From Blautia parvula (GTDB lineage: Bacteria > Bacillota > Clostridia > Lachnospirales > Lachnospiraceae): DNA of 64,000 nucleotides. The stretch spans positions 5,175,001 through 5,239,000 of the forward strand of contig NZ_CP084061.1 in the NCBI RefSeq assembly GCF_020215665.1, read 5' to 3'. Positions 35,199 to 43,022 of the stretch are shown one piece after another. A program made the translations under genes and the position numbers. Position 1 is the first letter of the stretch; every line of letters begins with the position of its first letter. The notes beneath the pieces were generated by a model. The model saw only the letters and a program-made list of their open reading frames with translations. It was not told the DNA's origin and did not search any database.

Positions 35199-36941
35199 AT
35201 GCAGGATCAGAAGCTGGAAAATCTTCTGAATCTGGCTCTGGATGCCACACCCCGGGAGAGGGAGAGATCTCTTGTGCTGGATGTGGGATTTGAGCCGGAG
35301 GAGCGGAGATGGGATTTGATCGTAAAATATTCAGGAAGTCTGCAGGGGGCACTGAATCCGGAGATTCGGGCAGTGGAACTGCTGGGTGGTTTTGCCATTC
35401 TCTCCGTGCCGGAAAGCCAGATTCAGGGTCTTACGGATTATCCTCAGATAGAGTTCATAGAAATGCCCAAAAGATTGTTTTTCGCAGTGGAGCAGGGGCG
35501 CGCTGCTTCCTGCATCAATCCGGTGCAGAGCGGATTTTCACCTCTCGGACAGCCGCTTTTCGGTGCAGGCGTGCTTGTGGGCTGTGTGGATTCAGGGGTG
35601 GATTATGCACACCCGGATTTCCGCAATGAGGACGGAAGCAGCCGTATTCTGAGGCTGTGGGATCAGACTGTGCCCGGCAGCCCGCCCCAGGGCTATGTCA
35701 TCGGAACCGAGTATACCAAGGAGCAGATCGATGAAGCGCTTCGCAGACCCGCGTCATCGGAGCGGTATTCTGTAGTCCCAAGCCGTGATCTGAGCGGACA
35801 CGGCACCGGTGTTCTCGGTATCGCGGCCGGCAGCGGAAGGGCTTCCGGAGGACTTCACAGGGGTGTGGCTTCAGAGAGTCAGATCATTGTTGTGAAGCTG
35901 GGAACACCGCAGGAAGAGGGATTTCCCAGGACGACAGAGCTGATGCAGGGGGTTGACTACTGTATCCGTCAGTCCATTGCCATGGGGATGCCCCTTGCTC
36001 TGAATTTAAGCTTCGGAAATAATTACGGTTCCCACAGCGGTGAATCACTTATTGAGGCGTATCTGGACAATGTATCCAGTCTGGGACGGACCGTGATCTG
36101 CGTGGGAACGGGAAATGAGGGGAATAAGGCTGTGCACACCTCAGGAATCCTGGCACAGGGAGAGAGTCAGGTGGTTCCGCTTCAGATCGGCGGTTATGAG
36201 ACGGGAATGAATCTGCAGATATGGAAGCAGTATGTGGACCGGATGGATATCTCCCTGCAGCATCCAAACGGACAGGTGGCAGGCCCGTTTCAGGAGATAT
36301 TGGGGCCTCAGCGGTTTAATCTGGGGACTACGCAGATTCTCATCTACTACGGAAAACCAAGTCCTTTCAGCCTGTCGCAGGAGATTTTCATCGATTTTAT
36401 CCCCCAGAACACCTATGTGGACAGCGGCGTGTGGAAAGTCAATCTGATTCCGGGAAGAATTGTGGATGGAAGGTACAATCTGTGGATGCCCGGGGGTGCT
36501 GCTCTGAACGAGGGGACACGTTTTCTGTTTCCTGTGCCGGAGATCACCCTTACCATTCCCTCCACGGCAGGGCGGGTAATCTCTGTGGGGGCCTATAATT
36601 CCAGATATCAGGCCTACGCGGATTTTTCCGGACGGGGGTTTACCAGAGTTACCAATATGGTAAAGCCGGACATAGCGGCTCCGGGCGTGGATATTACAAC
36701 TGCTTCTCCAAACGGCGGATATACATCCAGAACGGGAACTTCCTTTGCCACGCCTTTTGTTACAGGCTCGGCAGCCCTTTTGATGGAGTGGGGAATCGTG
36801 AGAGGGAATGATCCCTTTCTCTATGGGGAGAAAGTAAAGGCGTATTTCCGCAGGGGTGCGCGTCATCTGCTGGGAGGGCCTTATCCAAATAACCAGACCG
36901 GGTATGGGGCGCTGTGCGTGCGGGACAGTTTTCCCATATAA
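35199..36941 (+). CDS. Subtilisin-like serine protease (S8, Csp-like)
   Basis: This is a 580-residue S8 family peptidase. A prodomain-like N-terminal region (about 1-120) precedes the catalytic domain with a complete triad: Asp131 (CVDSGVDY), His201 (SGHGTGVLG) and Ser515 (GTSFATPF). A large insertion lies between His and Ser (about residues 300-450). No signal peptide is seen. This long, insertion-bearing form without secretion signal resembles the Csp proteases of Clostridia, some of which process cortex hydrolases during spore germination; that role is inferred. Monocistronic between two terminators. Confidence 0.88.
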   Translation: MQDQKLENLLNLALDATPRERERSLVLDVGFEPEERRWDLIVKYSGSLQGALNPEIRAVELLGGFAILSVPESQIQGLTDYPQIEFIEMPKRLFFAVEQGRAASCINPVQSGFSPLGQPLFGAGVLVGCVDSGVDYAHPDFRNEDGSSRILRLWDQTVPGSPPQGYVIGTEYTKEQIDEALRRPASSERYSVVPSRDLSGHGTGVLGIAAGSGRASGGLHRGVASESQIIVVKLGTPQEEGFPRTTELMQGVDYCIRQSIAMGMPLALNLSFGNNYGSHSGESLIEAYLDNVSSLGRTVICVGTGNEGNKAVHTSGILAQGESQVVPLQIGGYETGMNLQIWKQYVDRMDISLQHPNGQVAGPFQEILGPQRFNLGTTQILIYYGKPSPFSLSQEIFIDFIPQNTYVDSGVWKVNLIPGRIVDGRYNLWMPGGAALNEGTRFLFPVPEITLTIPSTAGRVISVGAYNSRYQAYADFSGRGFTRVTNMVKPDIAAPGVDITTASPNGGYTSRTGTSFATPFVTGSAALLMEWGIVRGNDPFLYGEKVKAYFRRGARHLLGGPYPNNQTGYGALCVRDSFPI

Positions 36942-36950
36942 AAGTTTGTT

Positions 36951-36986
36951 AAACAGGACATTGCCAAAAGCAGTGTCCTGTTTTAT
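36951..36986 (+). terminator. Terminator after the subtilisin gene
   Basis: A 14-bp stem with one G-T pair (36951-36964 with 36970-36983) is followed by T-rich sequence. Confidence 0.85.
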
Positions 36987-37045
36987 ACTGGGATTATGAT
37001 GCTAACCCACAACGACAAGAAGAAGAAAAGGAGAGACAAAAAGAG

Positions 37046-38779
37046 ATGGGAAAAACACTGAAAAGACTGGTCAGCTATTATAAGCCCTATAAGGGTTTGT
37101 TTTTTTCTGACTTGTTTTTTGCTATTTTAGGAGCGGGGATCACCCTTGTGATACCGCTGATCGTACGCTATATTACCAGCACGGTGGTGAATCAGCCTGT
37201 GCAGGAAGCCACCGATCTGATCGTAAAGCTGGGAATCTTCATGGTGGCGCTGGTGCTGGTTGAGGCGTTCTGTAATTTTTATATTGCCTATTACGGGCAT
37301 ATCATGGGAGCAAGGATTGAGCGGGACATGAGGAATGAGATTTTCGGACATTACCAGAAGCTGTCTTTTGCCTTCTATGACAACCAGAAGGTGGGGCATC
37401 TGTTGTCCAGAATCACCTCTGACCTGTTTGATATCAGTGAACTGCTTCACCACGGGCCGGAGGATCTGGTGATCTCTATCATTAAATTTATCGGTGCGTT
37501 TATCATTCTCATGTTTATCAATACAAAGCTTGCTCTGTCAGCGTTTCTGTTTGTGCCGTTTCTTCTGGTCTATGCGTTTATTTACAACAGGAAAATGAAG
37601 TCAGCATTCAGAGAGAACAGAGCCAGGATCGCAGATATCAATACACAGATCGAGGACAGCCTTTCCGGAATCCGTGTGGTGAAATCCTTTGCCAACGAAA
37701 AGGAAGAAATGAAAAAATTCCAGAGGGGCAATGAGCGCTTTGTGGATTCCAAGAAGCGCAGCTATAAGTACATGGGTACTTACAATTCCGGTATGGGCGC
37801 ATTTACAACCCTGATCACTATAACAGTGCTGCTGGTCGGTGCATTTTTTATGACCAGGGGGAAAATGCCTGTGGAGGATCTGGTGACAGTGCTTCTCTAC
37901 ATCAATAACTTTACAGACCCGGTGAAAAAGCTAATCACCTTTACAGAACAGTTCCAGAACGGATACAGCGGATATTCCCGGTTTCTGGAGATCATGGCGA
38001 TCGCGCCGGATATCAAGGATGTGCCGGACGCGGTGGAGCTTGGAGATGTGAAGGGAGAAATTGCTTTTCGCGATGTTTCCTTCCGCTATGAGGAGAGCCA
38101 GGAGGAAGTGTTAAGCCATGTGGACCTGACCGTGAAGGCCGGGGAATATGTGGCCCTTGTGGGAAGCTCAGGTGCGGGTAAGACAACCCTGTGCAGCCTC
38201 ATTCCCCGATTCTATGATGTGAGCAGCGGAAGCGTATGCCTGGACGGCACGGATGTGAGAAAGATCAAGCTGCAGAGTCTCAGGAACCATATAGGCATTG
38301 TACAGCAGGACGTGTATCTGTTTGCCGGGACAGTGATGGAGAACATCCGGTATGGAAAGCCGGACGCCACGGACGAAGAAGTGCTTCGCGCTGCCAAAGC
38401 AGCCAATGCCCATGAATTTATTATGGGACTGGAGGATGGCTATGACACGGATATTGGACAGAGGGGCGTAAAACTCTCAGGGGGTCAGAAACAGAGGCTG
38501 TCTATTGCCAGGGTGTTCCTGAAGAACCCGCCCATATTGATCTTCGATGAGGCCACATCCGCCCTTGACAATGAAAGCGAGAAGATCGTGCAGCAGTCCC
38601 TGGAGAGCCTGGCAAAGGACAGGACTACATTTGTCATTGCCCACAGACTGTCCACCATCCGCAAAGCCCAGAGAATCCTTGTACTGACAGATGACGGAAT
38701 CGCAGAGGAGGGGACTCATGAGGAGCTGATGCAGAGGGATGGTCTCTACAGCAGCCTTTATAAACTGTCCTTTGTATAG
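37046..38779 (+). CDS. ABC exporter, fused membrane and ATPase domains
   Basis: This is a 577-residue type I ABC half-transporter that would work as a dimer. The N-terminal half carries six membrane helices (about residues 15-320); the C-terminal ATPase has Walker A GSSGAGKTTL, the signature LSGGQKQRLSIAR, Walker B ILIFDEATSALD and the switch His of IAHRLST. Such proteins export lipids, drugs or peptides; the substrate cannot be told. No partner half-transporter lies beside it, so a homodimer is likely. Confidence 0.92.
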   Translation: MGKTLKRLVSYYKPYKGLFFSDLFFAILGAGITLVIPLIVRYITSTVVNQPVQEATDLIVKLGIFMVALVLVEAFCNFYIAYYGHIMGARIERDMRNEIFGHYQKLSFAFYDNQKVGHLLSRITSDLFDISELLHHGPEDLVISIIKFIGAFIILMFINTKLALSAFLFVPFLLVYAFIYNRKMKSAFRENRARIADINTQIEDSLSGIRVVKSFANEKEEMKKFQRGNERFVDSKKRSYKYMGTYNSGMGAFTTLITITVLLVGAFFMTRGKMPVEDLVTVLLYINNFTDPVKKLITFTEQFQNGYSGYSRFLEIMAIAPDIKDVPDAVELGDVKGEIAFRDVSFRYEESQEEVLSHVDLTVKAGEYVALVGSSGAGKTTLCSLIPRFYDVSSGSVCLDGTDVRKIKLQSLRNHIGIVQQDVYLFAGTVMENIRYGKPDATDEEVLRAAKAANAHEFIMGLEDGYDTDIGQRGVKLSGGQKQRLSIARVFLKNPPILIFDEATSALDNESEKIVQQSLESLAKDRTTFVIAHRLSTIRKAQRILVLTDDGIAEEGTHEELMQRDGLYSSLYKLSFV

Positions 38780-38816
38780 AAAAAGAAATATTTTTTTGGT
38801 TTAATGTGTTAAAACG

Positions 38817-38846
38817 TTGATTTTGTCTGGTGGAAAATGGTATAAT
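38817..38846 (+). promoter_or_regulatory. Promoter of the aminotransferase transcript
   Basis: TTGATT (38817-38822) and TATAAT (38841-38846) are 18 bp apart. This would give a leader of about 215 bases containing the structured repeat. Confidence 0.6.
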
Positions 38847-38879
38847 CTTAAGTATCCGAAATTGAGTATGACTGTGAAG

Positions 38880-39050
38880 CGCAGTCTGAAATATGTTCAG
38901 GAGAGCTGACTGTCCGGCCGGGACTGCGCATTTACTGCGCCGGCCGGACATAAGAGCAGCGGCATCAGGTATCACCCTGTTACAGAGCGGTCTTAAAGAG
39001 TGGATGCCGGTAACGCTTCGCCGGCTGAATAGCTGCCGGGAAAGATTACA
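38880..39050. repeat. MITE-like structured repeat, copy 2, in the aminotransferase leader
   Basis: The stretch contains a 10-bp palindrome pair GTCCGGCCGG / CCGGCCGGAC enclosing CTGCGCATTTACTGCGC, the inverse of the block in copy 1 at about 31093. Further shared landmarks follow in the same order: AAGAG, GGCATCAGGTAT versus GGCAGGTATTC, GTAACG and GGCTGAATAG. It is more diverged and longer than copy 1. As part of the leader it could also influence the downstream gene. Confidence 0.55.
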
Positions 39051-39070
39051 TAGAAAGGAAGAGTAGTAAT

Positions 39071-40261
39071 ATGATAGCAGATAAAATGGTGAATTTGGTA
39101 AAAAACAGTTCAGCTATACGTGCCATGTTTGAGGAAGGCAAGATTATGGCTGCAAAGTACGGAGCAGAGAATGTATATGATTTCAGTCTTGGAAATCCCA
39201 ATGTTCCGGCACCGGCTGAGGTGAAGAAGGCAGTTTTTGAGGAATTGGAGAAGGAAGACCCGGTTGTACTGCACGGTTATATGAACAACAGCGGATATGA
39301 GGACGTAAGGGCAGCAATCGCGGATTCCATTAACAGAAAATTCCAGACTTCCTTTGGTGAGAAGAATATTATTATGACCGTTGGCGCAGCGGGAGGATTG
39401 AATGTGATCCTGAAAACGCTGCTGAATCCGGGAGATGAAGTGATTGTCATTGCCCCGTATTTCGGCGAGTACAACAGCTATGTGTCCAATTATGACGGGA
39501 AAATTGTGGTAGTAAGCCCGAATACAGAGACTTTCCAGCCGAATCTGGAAGAGCTGGAGCAGAAGATCACTGCCAGGACTAAAGCTGTGATCATCAACTC
39601 TCCCAACAACCCTACAGGTGTTGTCTATTCTGAGGATACCATCAAGAAGATGGCAGATATCCTCCGCAGCAGGGAAAAAGAGCTGGGTACAGACATCTAC
39701 CTTATTTCAGATGAGCCTTACAGAGAGCTGGTTTACGATGGAATTGAGGTCCCCTATTTGACAAAATACTATGAAAATGCTATCATTGGTTATTCCTACA
39801 GCAAATCCCTGTCCCTTCCGGGTGAGCGTATCGGTTATCTGGTGATTCCGGACGAAGTGAGTGATGCTGAGGATGTCATTGCAGCAGCGAACGTGGCCAC
39901 CCGTATTCTGGGCTATGTCAATGCCCCGTCCCTGATGCAGAAAGTTGTCGCAAAATGTCTGGATGCCAAAGTAGACGTACCGTTTTACAACCGCAACCGT
40001 GAGGCTTTATATAACGGACTGAAAGAACTGGGATTTGAGTGCATTAAGCCGGAAGGCGCGTTCTATCTGTTTGTAAAATCTCCGGTGGAGGACGAGAAAG
40101 TCTTCTGTGCGGCAGCAAAGAAATATCATATCCTGATCGTTCCGGGATCTTCCTTTGCCTGCCCGGGTTATGTGCGGATTGCCTACTGCGTATCCTACGA
40201 AACAATCATGAATTCTATGCCTGGCTTTAAAGCCCTTGCTGAGGAGTTTCAGGTGAAGTAA
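39071..40261 (+). CDS. PLP-dependent class I/II aminotransferase (aspartate type)
   Basis: This is a 396-residue pyridoxal-phosphate aminotransferase. Visible motifs are the N-terminal SLGNPNVPAP, NSPNNPTG, ISDEPYRELVY and YSYSKSLSLPGERIGY, whose Lys forms the internal aldimine, plus a C-terminal VRIAY arginine region for the substrate carboxylate. It would transaminate aspartate or a related amino acid in the cytoplasm. A GAAAGGAAGAG site precedes ATG 39071. It is followed 13 bases later by a small membrane protein gene, so both may share the promoter at about 38830. Confidence 0.92.
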   Translation: MIADKMVNLVKNSSAIRAMFEEGKIMAAKYGAENVYDFSLGNPNVPAPAEVKKAVFEELEKEDPVVLHGYMNNSGYEDVRAAIADSINRKFQTSFGEKNIIMTVGAAGGLNVILKTLLNPGDEVIVIAPYFGEYNSYVSNYDGKIVVVSPNTETFQPNLEELEQKITARTKAVIINSPNNPTGVVYSEDTIKKMADILRSREKELGTDIYLISDEPYRELVYDGIEVPYLTKYYENAIIGYSYSKSLSLPGERIGYLVIPDEVSDAEDVIAAANVATRILGYVNAPSLMQKVVAKCLDAKVDVPFYNRNREALYNGLKELGFECIKPEGAFYLFVKSPVEDEKVFCAAAKKYHILIVPGSSFACPGYVRIAYCVSYETIMNSMPGFKALAEEFQVK

Positions 40262-40273
40262 CAGGAGGTTTTA

Positions 40274-40774
40274 ATGGAATCCGTAGTACATTGGTTTGCT
40301 GAAAATATGCCGTCCTTTCTGACACCGGAGGCAGCGGTTTTCCTGATTTCCATGGTTCCCATTCTGGAACTGAGGGGCGGACTTTTACTGGCAACCGTAT
40401 TGAAGATTCCCATGCTTCAGGCTGTCATTGCCTGCGTCATCGGGAATATCATCCCTATCCCGTTTATTCTGCTCTTTATCAGGCAGATATTTAAATGGCT
40501 GAAGAAGACAAAACTGTTCCGCCCTCTGATCGAGAAGCTGGAAAACAGAGCTATGGGAAAGAGTGACAAGATTAAAAAATATGAGTTCTGGGGACTTGTT
40601 CTCTTTGTGGGAATCCCGCTGCCGGGTACCGGCGCGTGGACAGGGGCTTTGATCGCGTCCCTTCTTGAAGTGGATCTGAAAAAATCCGTTCCTGCCATTC
40701 TGCTGGGACTCTGTATGGCCACGATCATCATGTGCTTTTTGGGATATGGAGCGCTTGGTTCCGTATTAAGTTAA
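40274..40774 (+). CDS. Small multidrug export family membrane protein (COG2426)
   Basis: This is a 166-residue membrane protein with about four hydrophobic segments. The stretch PILELRGGLLLA (about residues 26-37), and the conserved GIPLPGTGAWTGALIASLL block identify the COG2426 family, annotated as small multi-drug export proteins but without firm functional proof. It starts after ACAGGAGG, 13 bases past the aminotransferase stop, and is closed by a terminator. Confidence 0.88.
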   Translation: MESVVHWFAENMPSFLTPEAAVFLISMVPILELRGGLLLATVLKIPMLQAVIACVIGNIIPIPFILLFIRQIFKWLKKTKLFRPLIEKLENRAMGKSDKIKKYEFWGLVLFVGIPLPGTGAWTGALIASLLEVDLKKSVPAILLGLCMATIIMCFLGYGALGSVLS

Positions 40775-40785
40775 AAGGAAGAATG

Positions 40786-40828
40786 CCCTGCCGGATGCTG
40801 TACATGCAGCGAAGGCAGGGTGTTTTTA
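40786..40828 (+). terminator. Terminator after the COG2426 gene
   Basis: CCCTGCC (40786-40792) pairs with GGCAGGG (40814-40820), with an inner GCTG/CAGC hairpin, followed by TGTTTTTATTTTTTT. Confidence 0.85.
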
Positions 40829-40917
40829 TTTTTTTAAGAAAAATTTTAATGAATTATCATTACTTTTTGGGAAAGATATGATAAGATGGCGATATAACAG
40901 GAAAGGATTTTAAGGCC

Positions 40918-41403
40918 ATGAGCAAACGAGAATTTTTAGAGGTACTGCGGGAAACACTCTCAGAGGAGCTTTCTCAAAATGTTGTGAACGGACATATACA
41001 ATATTACGACCAGTATATCAGTGACGAGATAAGAAAAGGTGCATCTGAGACAGAGGTGACAGGGCGTCTGGGAGATCCACGTCTGATTGCCCGCACGATT
41101 CTGGAAACTTCCGGTGCATCCGGCTCTTCCAGCCAGGACGGATATGGCAGCCAGTCTTCTTACAGTCAATCTTCCTATAGCCAGTCATCCTACAGCCAGG
41201 ATGGTACAGGAAGTACAGGCGGCGGATTTCAACATGTGCAGGAAAAAATGCATAATAATCCCACGGTCCGTCTGGTTCTGGGAATCCTGATCGTGATGGG
41301 CGTGATTGCTCTCATTATCAGTATTGTCAGCGCACTTCTGCCGGTGGTACTGCCTATTGCTGCGGTTTTGATCCTGCTTTCTTTTCTGCGCAGGAAGATG
41401 TAG
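40918..41403 (+). CDS. HAAS-domain (DUF1700-like) membrane protein
   Basis: This is a 161-residue protein. Residues 1-65 form the helical HAAS/DUF1700 type domain (SKREFLEVLRETL through LGDPRLIARTIL), a low-complexity linker of SQSSYSQSSYSQ repeats follows (about 80-98), then a C-terminal block with two closely spaced hydrophobic segments (about 118-158). Proteins of this group often accompany PadR regulators and control membrane stress genes, but none is adjacent here. The function is unknown. Terminators lie on both sides. Confidence 0.8.
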   Translation: MSKREFLEVLRETLSEELSQNVVNGHIQYYDQYISDEIRKGASETEVTGRLGDPRLIARTILETSGASGSSSQDGYGSQSSYSQSSYSQSSYSQDGTGSTGGGFQHVQEKMHNNPTVRLVLGILIVMGVIALIISIVSALLPVVLPIAAVLILLSFLRRKM

Positions 41404-41420
41404 AAGAAAAGTGAAGATGG

Positions 41421-41478
41421 AAAGGCTCTGTATATTATGGAATAAGTGTTGATTATTTCATAATATACAGAGCCTTTT
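41421..41478. terminator. Bidirectional terminator between the HAAS and ROK genes
   Basis: A perfect 19-bp stem (41421-41439 with 41459-41477) lies between convergent genes, with T-runs on either side. Confidence 0.9.
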
Positions 41479-41483
41479 ATGCG

Positions 41484-42713
41484 TTACAAAGTTTCCAGCT
41501 CCAGAAGTGTGAGGTGGCCGCTGAATATCTTGTCTGCAGCAAGGGCGACAGAGCCGATGAGAGGTGCATTTCCGCCGAAAGTGGAGTGGAGGATGGACAG
41601 CGGGTTGAATTTTGCCGTAAGGGTTATTTTGGACAGTTTGTGATACAAGAGGTCCTCAATTATGGTATTGGTGCCATCAGAATCGTATCCCACGATTATG
41701 GTGGAGAGATTCAGAAGATTCAGGGTATTGGTCAGCGAATAGGCGATATAAGAGCAGAATTCTTCCAAAACAGTGATCGCCAGCGGGTCGTGCTGATTAC
41801 CTGCTGAAATAATATCCAGCCAGCTTGGCGTCTTGGGCGTGGATAAGGGGGAATTGGAGTAAAAAGGGGCAAGCTCCTTTATCCTTTGCTGCAGGTTGTC
41901 CAGATTCGCATACAGATCAAGGCATCCCCGGTTGCCGCAGGCGCAGAGAGGACCGTCAAAATTGATGGATGTATGTCCGATCTCACCGCTCTGCCCGGAA
42001 TCCCCATCATATAAGGCATGGTTCAGAATAAATCCGGCTCCGATTCCATTCATAATATGAAGATAAGCAAAATTGGATATGGAGGTGCCGGAGCCAAATA
42101 ATTTTTCCGAAAACGCGCCTGCCGTTGCGTCATTGACCAGAAATACAGGCAGTCCTGTATTTTTACTGATGATAGAGACAATGGGCAGATTTTCGATACC
42201 GTAGAAATAGGGCGGATTTAAAATAATCCCCCGTGAGGAATCCAGCGGTCCGAGGGAGGCTATTCCAATTGCTGTGATACGCCGTTCTGTGCTCCCAGCA
42301 CATTCGTTATAAGCCTTGAGGAGGATCTGCAGCAGATCCTCTGAACTGTCAAGGGTGTTATAGGGGGAATCCACCTGCTTAAATATCCTGCCCCCCAAAT
42401 CAGAGAGAACGACCTGGCATAGTTTTCTTTTGATCAGCATACCGCAGATACAGGGAGAATTTTGGGCAAGTGTCAGCAAAATAGGTCTGCGCCCATAATT
42501 GGCGGAAGTGTTGTTGGAGGCATTTGTAGTTTCTTCCGCAAGGCCGGAACTGAGAAGCTCCGTTACTATGTTGCCCACCGTCATTTTTGACAGCCCGGTG
42601 CTCCGGGCAATATCAACTCTTGAAATTCCACTGCCTGTTGCAATATGTTTTAGAACAAGCATTCTGTTTTTTGATTTCACATCCTGAATGTTGGAACCAG
42701 TTTTTTCCTGCAT
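41484..42713 (-). CDS. ROK family transcriptional repressor (NagC/XylR type)
   Basis: This is a 409-residue repressor. A winged helix-turn-helix occupies about residues 15-75 (SRVDIARSTGLSKMTVGNIV as recognition region), followed by a ROK sugar-sensing domain with the zinc cluster CACGNRGCLD and the preceding GEIGHTSINF. It is divergent from the mannoside ABC operon and is the obvious regulator of it; the palindrome overlapping that operon's -10 is the likely operator. A related half-site lies in its own promoter, suggesting autoregulation. The inducer is presumably mannose, a mannoside or its phosphate. Confidence 0.9.
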   Translation of the reverse strand: MQEKTGSNIQDVKSKNRMLVLKHIATGSGISRVDIARSTGLSKMTVGNIVTELLSSGLAEETTNASNNTSANYGRRPILLTLAQNSPCICGMLIKRKLCQVVLSDLGGRIFKQVDSPYNTLDSSEDLLQILLKAYNECAGSTERRITAIGIASLGPLDSSRGIILNPPYFYGIENLPIVSIISKNTGLPVFLVNDATAGAFSEKLFGSGTSISNFAYLHIMNGIGAGFILNHALYDGDSGQSGEIGHTSINFDGPLCACGNRGCLDLYANLDNLQQRIKELAPFYSNSPLSTPKTPSWLDIISAGNQHDPLAITVLEEFCSYIAYSLTNTLNLLNLSTIIVGYDSDGTNTIIEDLLYHKLSKITLTAKFNPLSILHSTFGGNAPLIGSVALAADKIFSGHLTLLELETL

Positions 42714-42786
42714 AAAATACCGCCTTTATATAATAAAATCGTGATTGTGCATCCTTAATACAAAGTAACATTATTCGTTTAAATTC

Positions 42787-42815
42787 ATTATAGTATAGAT
42801 GTCAATAAAAGGCAA
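42787..42815 (-). promoter_or_regulatory. Promoter of the ROK repressor gene
   Basis: On the minus strand TTGCCT (42815-42810) and TATAAT (42792-42787) are separated by 17 bp. The spacer reads TATAGTATAGAT on the plus strand, resembling the operator half-site TATAGTAA. Confidence 0.65.
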
Positions 42816-42914
42816 TAGTACGGATGGTTTACTTTATGGTTGCGCAAAGCGGAGCCGTAAGTGAAAAATGCACAAAAAAATTAGAATAAAAATGTGAAAA
42901 AGGTCGAATTGCAC

Positions 42915-42962
42915 ACTATATAGTAAAATGAATTGACTTTATAGTAAATTAATGTTACTATA
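42915..42962 (+). promoter_or_regulatory. Promoter and ROK operator of the mannoside operon
   Basis: A -35 TTGACT (42933-42938) and a -10 TACTAT (42956-42961) are 17 bp apart. A 23-bp inverted repeat TATAGTAA-N7-TTACTATA (42940-42962) covers the spacer and the -10. A further TATAGTAA (42919-42926), part of the palindrome ACTATATAGT (42915-42924), lies exactly 21 bp upstream. A bound repressor would block polymerase directly. Confidence 0.75.
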
Positions 42963-43022
42963 TACTCATCAAAAAGAAAGAACCAGTAAACTGGTTTTCA
43001 GTACAAAGGAGGAGGTATTTTT

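Noticed and set aside
36141-36866. Minus-strand frame of 241 codons opposite the subtilisin gene
   Set aside because: The plus strand has a complete catalytic triad across the region; the opposite frame is incidental.
38850-39070. T-box leader before the aminotransferase gene
   Set aside because: The conserved T-box antiterminator sequence is absent and no terminator follows the structures.
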